From the NCBI RefSeq assembly GCF_963583255.1, contig NC_084813.1, positions 17,427,799 to 17,491,798 of the forward strand: a stretch of 64,000 nucleotides of DNA, given 5' to 3'. This document shows, in pieces, positions 21,855 through 32,071 of the stretch. The stretch comes from Pyrus communis. Taxonomy: Eukaryota; Streptophyta; Magnoliopsida; Rosales; Rosaceae. The notes below the pieces were generated by a model. It was given only the letters and a program-made list of their open reading frames with translations, did not search any database and was not told where the DNA came from. The position numbers and the translations under genes are program-made. How positions within the stretch are numbered: position 1 is the stretch's first letter; each line of letters begins with the position of its first letter.

Positions 21855-22592
21855 ATATATATATATATATGTTTGTGTGTGTATGCTAGTTAATATAATA
21901 TTTTTGAAGACTTAACTGCTAGCAGAGCACAGAAAATCAGCAACTACATAAATGGGTAGCTCCATTTTATTAATAAATAAACAAACAGACAAAAAATGAA
22001 AATTTTCAGATTTTGAAAGAGTACTCACGGTGGGGTTCGGAAAACGATGCCAAAGACCTTATTTTCATCGCGTTGGACATGGAAGCGACTTGGGCACCTG
22101 TCTTTTTATGGCGGAGAAGCAAAGCTTCCGACTTGCACTCTCCGATGAACTCCTCGATGACCTTCTCGAACCCAGCTTGTCCAAATCTTCATCTGTCAAG
22201 GTTAAGGAAGAAAGCACCTCATAACACTCTGTACCTGTGAGTATCCATAAGAAAAAATGGATTAAATCGCAAAATTACCAACAAAAAAGAAGAAGGGTAG
22301 CTTAGGGTTTGAGTTACTTATATTATGTACCTCATGGTAGTGGTTATGGTGGAGAGTGAGTTGGGGACATGCCGACGGCGGTTAAGGAGAGGGAGGCGAA
22401 ATGGGTTTGAGAAAATGAGGGAAGGAAGCCGGACGGCGGAGCAAGGAGGGTGGCGGTGGGGTTCATAATCGGACGGCGGTGGCTGCTTTCAAAAAGAGGA
22501 AAGAGCTGCTTTCAATGAGAGGAAAGACTTCAATTCCAAGATTGAGAGATGAGATGGCGGTGGCTGCCATGATGTTGGGTCACAGTGATGGA
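21496..22592. other. PreP fragment introns and flank with microsatellite
   Basis: Contains two PreP exons (see the pseudogene entry). A (CA)n run lies at 21811-21851 and a short TA run at 21856-21871. Around 22340-22570 the minus strand is rich in CCG/TCC codons, like a transit-peptide exon, but with stops. ATGGA at 22588-22592 is the target-site duplication of Copia-2. Confidence 0.5.
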
Positions 22593-22867
22593 TGTTAATC
22601 AATATCAATGGAAGATTTGTGATCTACGAAGAACAGTTTTAGAGAGAGAGTGAGAGATAGAGAAAGAAGAAAGAAATTGTATATGATTTTACTTAATCAG
22701 CAAGTAATGCAATGTACATCACTATTTATACATAACAAACTTAATCAGCAAGTAATGCAATCTACATTACTATTTGTACACAACAAACTTAACTACCTAA
22801 CCAACCCATAGCTCCTAATCTTGTGACAAGTGTAACAATCCTACACTCACTAACTCATACTATAACA
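22593..22867 (-). repeat. 3' LTR of Copia-2
   Basis: Plus-strand reading TGTTAATCAATATC...ACTATAACA. It aligns with 27383-27617 (caatggaagat, gtatatgattttacttaatca, gcaatgtacatcactattta). An internal duplication of about 45 bp (the acaaacttaatcagcaagtaatgcaat block) makes it longer than the other LTR. Confidence 0.9.
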
Positions 22868-22869
22868 TC

Positions 22870-25361
22870 CCCCTTCAATCTCTTGCTTTGATAAGTTAAG
22901 CATGAGATTGTTACAATGTGTTTGAAATAAAGGAGTACTCAATCCCTTGGTCAAGATATCTTCAAACTGTTCTCTGGAGGAAACAAACTGAACAAACTGC
23001 TGCTGTTTTGCCACTCGTTCCCTAAAAAAATGCACTTCGATTTCAATATGCTTTGTCTTTTAATGCTGAATTGAATTAAATGAGAGAGCAATAGCTCGCA
23101 GATTGTCACAAAACAATACTGGAGCTTTAGAGATAGGAACCTACAGAAACACAAGTAGTTGTCTGATCCAATCGAGTTCTACATAAGTAGTAGACAAAGT
23201 ACGATATTCTACCTCAGTAGAGGACCTGGAAACAGTTTGTTGTTTCTTAGAAGACCAAGACACAGGATTTGGTCCTAGAAATACAACTAGTCCAGTAGTA
23301 GATCGTCGATCATTTGGGTCTCCTGCCCAATCAGCATCACTGAATGTTGTTAAATTCAAATCACCTCTATTATAACTAATTCCCAACTGTAGTGTTCCCT
23401 TTAAGTACCTGAGTATGCGTTTCACAGCTGTGAAATGAGCAACCATTGGATTCTGCATAAACTGGCAAACCTGATGCACAGAGAATGCAATATCAGGCCT
23501 GGTAAAAGTAAGGTACTGCAATGCCCCTACAATGCTTTTGTACAAAGTGGGATTTCCATACGGTTGTCCATCATCCTTAAGCAATCTGTTATAGGGTAGA
23601 CAGGGAGTATCACAAGATTTGGACTCATTCATTTCTGTCTTGAGTAACAAATCCTAAACATATTTGGTCTGAGACATAAATAACCTAGTTTTGGTTTTGG
23701 AAATTTGGATTCCCAGAAAATAATTCAAATCTCTTAAGTCTTTGATCTCAAACTCAACTATGAGAGAGTGAATAACATCCTGAATTGCATTGGATGCACT
23801 GCCAGTAATATTGATGTCATCAACATACAACAATAAGATAACAATCTCAAAATCCACTTGTTTCACAAATAAGGAAGAATTAGAGTATGTATTTTTGAAC
23901 CTCAGTGTAGGTAGAAATGTAGTTAACCTCTCATTCCAAGCTCTGGGGCTTGTTTTAACCCATATAACGATTTATGAAGTTTGCAGACGAAATTTGTATG
24001 ATTGAGATCCACAAATCCAGGAGGTTGAGCCACATATACTTCTTCTTGGATAATTCCATGCAGAAATGCATTCTTGACATCTAACTACCTTAAACTCCAA
24101 CCAAAGTGTGCTGCAAAGGCCAAGACAATCCTGACAGTAGTTAGCTTGACAACAGGACTAAAGGTTTCTCCATACTCTTGACCTGGTTCTTGAGTGAAGC
24201 CCTTAGCCACTAATCAAGCTTTATGTCTAGCAATAGGGCCATTTGTATGCTTTTTAATCTTAAATATCCACTTACACCCAACTAAATTTTTATTTGTAAG
24301 TAATGACACCAAACTCCATGTTCCCTGAGAATGAAGAGCATCAACTTCTTCTGTCATAGCTTTCATCCAAATAGGAACTTTTAATGCAATTTTGTAATTA
24401 ATTGGCTCAACCAAAGACCAATCAACACCACCAGATTCTTGTAAAGTACTTAGCAAAGCCTTCTTCTTCACAATTCCATTTTTGCTTCAAGTTTGCAACA
24501 GATGCAAATTGATAGGAGGAATCTCCAAAACTATTTGCAAAATTTCAAGTTGAAATGAAGAACCTTGATGCATATGAACAAGTGATATTGCTTCAGCATT
24601 GGACTCAGGTACCATAAGGACTGATGGAGAAGATTCAGATTTACCAATAATGGACAGAGGTGAGTGTGGGACAAATAGAGAGGATGAGGATGACAAGGGT
24701 GATGTTTGTGGCGCTAGAGAACAAGACTCAGTCGAATTACTAAATGTAGGAGTTGTATGAGTAATGGAAGTGACATGAGACACAGGTAGAACAACAACAT
24801 TAGTGTTTATGACAGTAAGTAAAGGAGATGAAGGTTGGGGCATCACAAAAGGTGTATAGGAGGACTTGGAATGTAGCAATAAGTCTGAAAATGGATAATC
24901 ATGTTCATGACATACAACATGCCTAGAAATGTAGGTTTTTTCCAAGATACATCATAACAAATATACCCCTTATATTGTGAAGCATAACCTAAAAACACAC
25001 ATTCAATGGTTTTGGGTTGAAGTTTGTTACTAAGATATGGTTTTAAAAAGGGATAGTAGGCACAACCAAATATTCTTAAATGAGAAATTTGTGGAACAAC
25101 TCCAAATAGAACTTCAAAGGGAGACTTATCAAGTATAACTGATATGGGCATTCAATTAATTAAGTAAGATGCAGTTTGGACAGCATAAGACCAGAAATAG
25201 GAAGGTAACTTAGCGTTCTGCATTAAAGTGATTGTGGTTTCTATAAGGTGCCTATGTTTTCTCTCAGCCAACCCATTTTGTTTAGGAGTATAAGGACATG
25301 ATTTTTTTTTATGAAGAATACCCTTATCTTTAAGAAAGGATTCTGCTAATATATTCTCCAC
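22870..25361 (-). pseudogene. Integrase (3' part), RT and RNase H of Copia-2
   Basis: Minus strand from 25361 down: integrase catalytic end (KSCPYTPKQNGLAERKHRHL, 25152-25320); post-integrase region (FGCAYYPFLKPYLSNKLQP, FLGYASQYKGYICYD); Ser/Pro-rich linker (24487-24945); RT start (WMKAMTEEVDALHSQGTW, GCKWIFKIK; 24214-24400); RT core with LLLYVDDINITG (about 23810-23850) and DLNYFLGIQISK; connection (IVGALQYLTFTRPDIAFSV); RNase H with FSDADWAGDPNDRRSTTG (about 23305-23345) and the STEVEYR motif (family usually AEY). The tail DILTKGLSTPLF ends near 22850. Several frameshifts separate these pieces. Confidence 0.9.
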
Positions 25362-27200
25362 CCCCCTCTCAAATCACTTTGGAAGATCTAAATACAACTT
25401 GAGAACTAAGTTTGATCATAGTTGTAAAATGTAACAAACACAAAAAACAAGTCACCTTTATTGATTAATGGAAACAACCAACAGTGCCTTGTACATTCAT
25501 CAACAAAAATCACATAGTACCTATATCCATCTATAGAAATACAAGGAGAATGACCCCAAAGGTCACTATGTATAGTGTGAAAAGGTTGTACGGACTTATT
25601 GACACTATGGTGAAAAGGAAGTTTACAAAACTTGCCTTGTAGACAACTGTGACATGATTGGTGAAGAAACCTGGTTACATTAGATATGAGCCTTATGCAA
25701 CATCAATGTAACAATCTTACTTGTAGGGTGACCTAGTCTATGATGCCAAGTAGAAGATAGTACTAGCTGACCAAGATATGCTTAAGGTGGTTGTGTTATA
25801 TTTTTTAGGATAGACTGAAAAGATGCAAAAGGAATGGGATGGAGTCCATTACTACACAACCCTTTGTAGAGAATCCTCCTTGTGGCCTTGTCCTGAATCC
25901 AAAAGCAAAATGCATAAAAAATTAACCAACAGTTGTTATCCAAACAGATCAGATGCATTAACAACAAGTTTTAGGACAATTTTGGAACATAAAGCACAAA
26001 ATTCAAGTTTATTGGTTTCACCGTTAATAACAGATTGACCAATGTGTGATACTAACAAACCTTCACCATTTTCTGTTTGAATCGTTTCATTGGATGGATG
26101 AGGAGTTGCCAAAGACAAGTTAGACAGATCTGTAGTCATATGATTTATGGCACCGGAGTTAGTGAGCCAACTTGAGGGAGGCCCTGAGAGGTGAATGCCT
26201 GAGATGGTTGAACTGCAATATGCATAGCATGCATAGAAGATGGCTGAGATTGGAAATGCTAAGAATAAGTGTGTCCATAAGTCTGAGGAGACATAGGAAG
26301 ATAAATCTAATAGGAACCACCACCAATATAATTGGGACCTTTGTCATTATAAAAATAGTACCATGTGGAATGATTTGTTTTGCCACAAATGTGACACTTG
26401 GATCTCTCAGGAGGCTTAGAACCACAAAATGGTGCAGTATGGCCTTCACTGTTACACAATTGACATGTAGGAATAAGAGGGGCAGATGGAGAAGAATAGT
26501 ATTAACTTGGAGATTGACCAAGAATACCTGGAGTTGGTGTAGGCCACACATAAGTCTGTGTGTAAAGTTGGGGTCTTAAGTTGAATAACCTCTTACCTTG
26601 ATTGAACTTACCCTTACCCTTGTTCCTATTGAAAGACTTATAGCCACCATTAAGATAGGAAGATTGACCATGAGAACCATTAGACTGCTGAAGTGGTGGT
26701 GCTTGAGATATAGTAGGTCCAGAGTTAGTAGTTATAATAGTGAGATATGAAGGAGCAACAAAAACATTGTCCACAAAAACATTGTCCACAATACTTTCTT
26801 CAGCCAATAATTGTGATCGAAACTCTTTAAGGGAAATCACACTTTGTCTACCCCTAACCACACATCTAAAGTAGAATAGTCAGAAGAATTGATACTAGAT
26901 TCAGTAGAGACATTAGGCACATGGCAGGGATTGGAACCATCAACAAATCCCATAATGCCATTGCTTTCCAGCATGAGTTGTATCTGAAAATGCCAATTCA
27001 AGTAGTTGGAATCATCTGATTTCATGTTCACCGACATAGAGATTGTAGAAATAAGGGCCGTAATTAGAGATTGAAGAATCATAAGTTGAGCAGCAATCAC
27101 CATTGTTGCAGAAAACAACCAAATTAGATCAATGTGCAAGAAGAACTTCACTGAGAACAAATCGCAAACACTTGGAGTGCACACGCCAGAGAGATATAGA
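25362..27200 (-). pseudogene. gag, protease and integrase start of Copia-2
   Basis: Minus strand: a Gag-like region at about 26840-27060 (KSDDSNYLNWHFQIQLMLES, IMGFVDGSNPC); a second Gag part at 26502-26861 (SLKEFRSQLLAEESIVDN, then a Gly/Asn/Lys-rich tail); two zinc-knuckle-like motifs, CQLCNSEGHTAPFC and CHICGKTNHSTWYYF, at about 26365-26475; and a protease/linker piece at 25936-26139. The integrase zinc and core regions at 25380-25900 are legible only in broken frames. An imperfect repeat encodes VDNVFVDNVFV near 26775. Confidence 0.8.
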
Positions 27201-27382
27201 AGAAAAATCGATCACAGCACAAGACCGAGCCAAACCCTAAACAATGAGGGTGCACGAAGATGAAGAAATCCTTGAGAATCAAGAAACAGAAATCAGAGGC
27301 AACCGAAGACAAAATCGAAGGTAGCGGAAGCAAGAAGACGGATCGAAGTATCACACACAAGCATCAGAGGCGATTGATATCA

Positions 27383-27430
27383 TATTAACCAATATCAATG
27401 GAAGATCTGTAATCTATGTAGAACATTTTT

Positions 27431-27466
<36 letters not shown>

Positions 27467-27617
27467 GAATGAAGTTGTATATGATTTTACTTAATCATCA
27501 AATAATGCAATGTACATCACTATTTATACATAACAAACTTAACTACGCAACCAACCCACAGCTTCTAATCTTGTGACAAGTGTAGCAATCCTACACTTAC
27601 TAACTCATAGTCTAACA
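27383..27617 (-). repeat. 5' LTR of Copia-2
   Basis: Plus-strand reading TATTAACCAATATC...GTCTAACA. It matches the other LTR with many substitutions and carries an expanded (GA)n run at about 27438-27463. Its terminal TG has mutated to TA. Confidence 0.85.
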
Positions 27618-27622
27618 ATGGA

Positions 27623-28309
27623 GAGAAGGGAGAAGTCTGAGAGACAGAGAGAAAAGGAAAGTGAATGAGAGATGGGAAAAGTCTGAGAGATAGGGTATTC
27701 CTTCCACCCCTGATTTCCTCCCCAATTCTACAGCATCACCTACTCCCTATTTCCTTGTAACCTAACCACCAAATTTCATGCCAATTTCCTAAAATTCAAA
27801 ATTTTCCGCCATAAGTTTTTGGGCGCCATGCCAAAATTTTGAAAATAGAAAGCTAAAAATAAAGGCACCATGCCAAAATTTTGGCAACTCTCCAAAACAC
27901 ATGGTAAGGATTTAATCTCATAGAAGTGAGATTAAATCCTATTCTATGGTTATTATTGTAGTAAAGTTTTTTAATTAATGTCGAAGTGTGAAAAATATAA
28001 GAAAAATATACAAATGCTTGTGATGACAATCTCTACAACTTTTGTGAAGAGATCAACTCCGAAATTCACCACTATCATCCTATAAACCTTAGATTAAATT
28101 TTAGCCTTTGATTGTTGTTTATGTTTATGTTTACGCTCCATTCTTCTCACATAATTTCGTTTTTCAAATTTTCTTTTCAAAAAACATAATCTTCTAGTGA
28201 ATTCAGAAACTTGAACGGTTCGGATCATTGATATCACATTTAGATTTTTACAGTTAGTGAAATTATTGCTATGAGTTTATAAAGTCTCAATAAACTATAT
28301 AACATTGAC
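27623..28309. other. Non-coding stretch with a perfect 14-bp inverted repeat
   Basis: No gene seen. AGGATTTAATCTCA (27907-27920) and TGAGATTAAATCCT (27927-27940) form a perfect inverted repeat with a 6-base spacer. Just after it, TTATTATTGTAGTAA resembles the edge at 4791-4804, so a DNA-element end is likely near 27960. 27965-28070 resembles 325-410 (aagtgtgaaaaat, gatcaactccgaaatt). Confidence 0.5.
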
Positions 28310-29262
28310 CCATATTGATAGGATACGCATTCTATGAAACTAATTTCAATGATCCAACCGTCAAACCTGTTTGTATATACTTCGAGATCTCATACGCAAA
28401 ATATCGAGAAAAAAAAAAAAACATTTAGAGATTAGCTAACTGGACAAAACTTTTTTACGATTATAAACGAAAAATCACGATTTAACGGCTATTTGAACTC
28501 GGATTTTGATGATTTTTACAGCTACACTACTTGATCCTATATGAATACAATGAATGAATTCAATCTTCAATTTAAAATATTTACACTAGTGGATACCACA
28601 AAAACTTATGTTATACTTAATGAAAATATAAATAAACTCTAAGTGTTAGTGAATCTATCGTTTTGATGGGATACGCATTCTACGAAACTAATTTCAACGA
28701 TCCAACCATCAAACTTGTTAGTATATATTTCGAGATCGCATACAAAAAAAGCACAAAAAACAAACATTCAGAGATCAAGTAACGGGACAAAAAATTTCAA
28801 CGGTTATAAACAAAAAATCACGATTTAATGGTTATTTTAACTCCGATTTTGATGATTTTTTACAGCTACACTCCTTAATTCTATATGAATGAATTTGATC
28901 TTCAATTTAAAAAGATTTACACAAAATCTTATGTTATAGTTAATGAAAGTATAAATAAATTATAAGTGTTAGTGAATCTATTGTTTTGATGGGATACGCA
29001 TTCTACAAGACTAATTTCAATGATCCAACTGTCAAACTTATTCGTATATACTTCGAGATTGCATACGCAAAAAATTGCAAAACACAAACATTCAAAGATC
29101 AAGTAATGGGACAAAACTTTTCAGCGGTTATAAACAAAAAAATCACAATTTAACGATTATTTTAACTCGGATTTGGATGATTGTTTACAACTACACTCCT
29201 TAATCCTATATGAATACAATAAACTAATTCGATCGTCAATTTAAAATATTTAAACAAGTGGA
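28310..29262. repeat. Tandem satellite, about 348-bp family, locus 2
   Basis: Roughly three diverged units of the family at 2706-4020. The gctacact landmark lies at 28521 and 28865, with a variant at 29190 (periods 344 and 325 bp). Shared words include gatccaaccgtcaaac, aacattcagagat, cggttataaac and aaaaaatcacgatttaa. The 325-bp period reflects a short deletion near the ggataccac word. The last unit runs straight into CACTA subterminal repeats. Confidence 0.8.
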
Positions 29263-29264
29263 CC

Positions 29265-29829
29265 ACAAAAACCCTTTGTGCAACGCGATTGTTTCGTCAC
29301 GTAAACACCCTTTGCGTGATGCATTGGTTGGTCTATCGCGCAAACACCCTTTGCGCAATAGTGAACTAATACGTCGTGCAAATGGCCTTTGCGCGACGCA
29401 TTTTCTCCGTCACACAAACATCTTTTGCGTGATGCATTGGTTGGTCCGTTGTGCAAACACCCTTTGCGTAATGATGAACCAATACATCACACAAATGTCC
29501 TTTGAGTGACGCAACTGGTCCGTCGCACAAACACCCTTTGCACAACAGTGAACCAATACATCGTGCAAATGGCCTTTACGCAATGCAGTTGGTCCGTCAC
29601 GCAATTTTCTGGCACCAAACAAAGCCTTTTACTGCTTTTTTTTTTTCCAACATTGCGCGACGAAGGTCCACCTACGTTGCGCTAAACAGTTTTGCACGAC
29701 AGAGTGCTTTGTCATGCAAAGTCCCGTCACACGAAATGTCCTTGCGTGACGCTTAGTTGTCAATGTTGTGCAAAACATTTTCGCACAACGAAATTTGCTC
29801 CATCGCACAAGTGTGTTTTTGTACTAGTG
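29265..29829. repeat. CACTA right subterminal repeats and terminus
   Basis: At least ten short words related to TTTGCGCGACGCA, CGTCGCGCAAACACC and CGTCGTGCAAATGG. Within it a longer unit of about 70-75 bp (gtgaaccaatacatcgtgcaa, ggcctttgcgcgac, ttggtccgtc) repeats three or four times between 29320 and 29600. It ends GTGTGTTTTTGTACTAGTG at 29829. Short open frames here are repeat artefacts. Confidence 0.65.
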
Positions 29830-29970
29830 ATCTACGCAAGATTTGATGTGCAATGCAACCTCAGTTTTAAAAAACAGCTCTTGTAATTTTCAAATCTATT
29901 TATCTTAGATTGTTTGTGTTATGCTTGGACTGGTTCAATTCGATTGTTATAATTTGGATTTGTTAATCTG

Positions 29971-30345
29971 TTTTAGAACACAAGAGAGACTGCCTATGCC
30001 ATTAGGAAGATGCATTTGGAAAAGGCTAAAAGGTGCTTGGAAGATGTTTTAGCCCATAAGCAAGCCATTCCCTTCCGCCGCTTTTTTCGCGATGTTGGTC
30101 GAACTGCTCAGGCGAAGAATCGCCAGTCCAATGGTCAGGGACATTGGCCGGTTAAGTCTGCTAATTTCATTCTTGATTTGCTCAAGAATGCTGAGGTAAA
30201 TGTTTCTCGTTTGTTGGCATGGCTTTCGCCTCTTTGCTTAATGTTTTATATTAGCAATGAACGCAAACTAAGCTGCTTTCGTATTTTGTAGGTAAAAGGG
30301 CTTGATGTGGATTCGCTCTACGTCTCTCACTTCCATGTAGTGAAA
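29971..30345 (+). pseudogene. RPL17: Fragment of ribosomal protein uL22 (RPL17) gene
   Basis: Plus-strand exon 29971-30195, after a TTTTAG acceptor: [73 protein letters not shown], ending at a GTAAAT donor. A second exon after TTTGTAG (about 30292) reads VKGLDVDSLYVSHFHVVK and stops at TAG. This is the middle of large-subunit protein uL22 (plant name RPL17). The first about 35 residues and the basic C-terminal tail are missing, so it cannot encode a working protein. It lies between the CACTA-like right end and the hAT-like right end, which suggests capture by the hAT element with an intron retained. Confidence 0.85.
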
Positions 30346-30573
30346 TAGCTCATGTGTTGTTGCAGTGTTGTTGTGCATTGCAGTTTATAAATTATATATA
30401 TAAGAGTTGGGCCCCGTGGACTCGCTGCGAATCAAACGGGCCGAGTTAGTTCCCGTTCCAAAACTCAAAACCCCTTTACCCGGCTCATCCCGCCCCGTTA
30501 CTATTTAAAACGAATAAGGTATGTTCCTCCAAAATTGGGCCCAACCCAGCCCGTGCTCAGCCCTAGGTGAGAC

Positions 30574-32071
30574 CATGCTTTTAAAAAGAGCTTTTTTTTT
30601 TTAGGAGGTGGAGTGAATAATGCGCATTAATGAAACTTTCTAAACGACAACTCTACCCTCCTTTCTTTCCCTACTTCTTCGTTCTTTGCCCTCACGAATC
30701 GGGTCAGCCCTAATTTTGCACCATTCACAGCTCGCACTCTCGTCTCTAGCTAGCTCTCTCCCTCCCAGCTCGTAGACAAAGCAGCAAAAATCTCCTATAT
30801 TATAACAATTGCTGCATAGGTCAAATCTGATTTTCTCGAATTAGACAATGCATTTATTAGCCTTCAAATCTCCAATACCCTTGGTACCAGATTGGATTGA
30901 TTTCAGTCATTTGTTTAATTCAAATTGGAATGATGGATGTAAGGTGATGGGGGCAAGGTAGAGATCGGTGTCGGGATAGAAGATTCAACACTTTTTTCCT
31001 AAGCATGAGATTGATCTGGATTTTATGAAAATTTAATGGGGGTGTTGTGTGAGTGTGGGGGACGTGAGTCCATCGTTGTTGGAGAAGAAATCAGGGTTGA
31101 GCAAACAGTTTCTCCTTGTTTTTTTTTAGTATAAATTAGCACGAGAGACTAGCTGGGAATTGAAAAAAAGAAATTAACTGGTAAATGTACACACCCTAAT
31201 GCATACTGAGGTGGTGTTTGTGCAAATTTCTCTAATAATTATTTATAATTTGAGTTCTATGTACTGTTATTTTGCATAGGCAAAGTACATATAATAAAAG
31301 TTTACCAAACACTCTAACACTGTCTTTTTTGGAAATTTATCAATAATAGCAAAAAATTAGCTCTTAATTTCAAAAATGTCATTTTTTTATAAAAAAAAAA
31401 TTCAATTCTATCCAAAATCTCACTTAAATGTCAGAAATACTCTCAATTTATACGAATAACCAGTTGTTGATTAAAATATTCTTTGTACTATAAGCTATGA
31501 TAGACGAGATATATATATATATTACTAGAACGAAAGAAGAACTGAAAAATAATAAAAATCCGCAAAAAAAAAACTACTACAAAGCAATTTGCAAATAATG
31601 ATTTGTAGGAGAAGTGGATACTGATTCGCTACTACAACTGCTGCATAATTACAAAGACAATTTGATTAAAAACTACAGAAGCAATTATGTTAAGCTACAG
31701 AAGCAAAATATTTGATTTAATATTGCACAGATTATTAATACAATTAATTGACAATTCCTAGAAATTGATCGTTCAGGCAAGTCTGGATAAAACTGTGTAC
31801 TTTTAAAATAAAATCAAACTAGGGAAAAAAAATTAAAAATTATGGATTTATTATTACGTATATAACCAAGAAAAGCTAAGAAATTCAAAAGTTGTCGTTG
31901 AACATGAAATGAAGCAACATCCCACTGCCCATCTACAGCTTTTGCCTTCACAATGTCGAAAGGCTAGACAGTAATAGACATGGTTGCTATTTGGCGACAA
32001 CTTTTTTCCCTTAGAGTTGCATTCCAATTCACCACATGAAAACCTGCTTAATTAAATGAATTTAAACACTT
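30574..32071. other. Intergenic start of unit B, no gene seen
   Basis: From about 30790 the sequence matches 40690-41410 and 43480-43860 in unit C (tgcatttattagccttcaaatc, gatggatgtaaggtgatggg, cagttgttgattaaaatattc). The matching tract at about 31405 is uninterrupted here, whereas in unit C it is split by a 2-kb LTR. Nothing coding was recognised. Confidence 0.6.

Larger units (their letters stand above)
18852..22590 (-). pseudogene. Intron-containing 5' fragment of presequence protease (PreP)
   Basis: Minus-strand exons of an M16-family presequence protease, the organellar peptide-degrading metalloprotease. Exon about 22029-22218: GFEKVIEEFIGECKSEA, HKKTGAQVASMSN, then after a one-base shift DENKVFGIVFRTP, ending at a good GT donor. 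Exon about 21570-21740: KDSTGISYILQNAVRCGSRK, YPLKKPFDELLKGSL, ending YPVMSPNTK at a donor. Exon 18852-18985: DFYNLVDMTLDAVFFPKCVE, a stop, QEGWHYELNRRWEDITYKG. A Ser/Pro/Arg-rich stretch at about 22330-22570 could be the transit-peptide exon. The family's zinc motif HILEH is replaced by YILQN. Introns are retained, so it was not retrocopied. Cassandra sits in one intron and a Copia in the 5' part. Confidence 0.75.
22593..27617 (-). mobile_element. Copia LTR retrotransposon Copia-2
   Basis: A 5.0-kb Ty1/Copia element on the minus strand. Duplications ATGGA lie at 22588-22592 and 27618-27622. The 3' LTR is 22593-22867 and the 5' LTR is 27383-27617. Purine tract AGATTGAAGGGGGA at 22868-22882 on the minus strand. 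The primer site next to the 5' LTR (about 27366-27382) reads TGATATCAATCGC on the minus strand, a decayed form of the iMet site. Gag and pol are present in order but broken in many places. Confidence 0.92.
17461..29829. mobile_element. CACTA (En/Spm)-like element, heavily invaded
   Basis: The left end CATTAGTACAAAAA (17461) and the complement of the right end, CACTAGTACAAAAA (right edge 29829), are near-identical inverted ends of CACTA type. Both sides carry dense subterminal GCGCGACG / CGTCGCGC-like words (17470-17790 and 29265-29810). A TNPA-like last exon lies at 17987-18217. No matching 3-bp duplication is visible (ACA against ATC), so the two ends might belong to different elements. In between are a PreP gene fragment, Cassandra, a Copia and satellite DNA. 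Confidence 0.5.
16716..30565. mobile_element. hAT-like element carrying an RPL17 fragment and nested insertions
   Basis: The left end is TAGGGGTGAGCAAACGGG at 16716-16733. The right end is CCCGTGCTCAGCCCTA at 30550-30565, whose complement is TAGGGCTGAGCACGGG, a good inverted match. Flanking 8-bp duplications are GGTAAGAC (16708-16715) and GGTGAGAC (30566-30573), seven of eight identical, as hAT insertion predicts. Subterminal CGGGT and GCGGGT words occur at both ends. No transposase was found, so it is non-autonomous. If the CACTA-like block 17461-29829 is removed, the element is about 1.5 kb. It carries a piece of a ribosomal protein gene near its right end. Confidence 0.6.

Noticed and set aside
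29258..29756. Possible CRISPR-like or coding repeat array of GCGCGACG words
   Set aside because: Irregular spacing, words on both strands, plant context and CACTA-type end; subterminal transposon repeats explain it.
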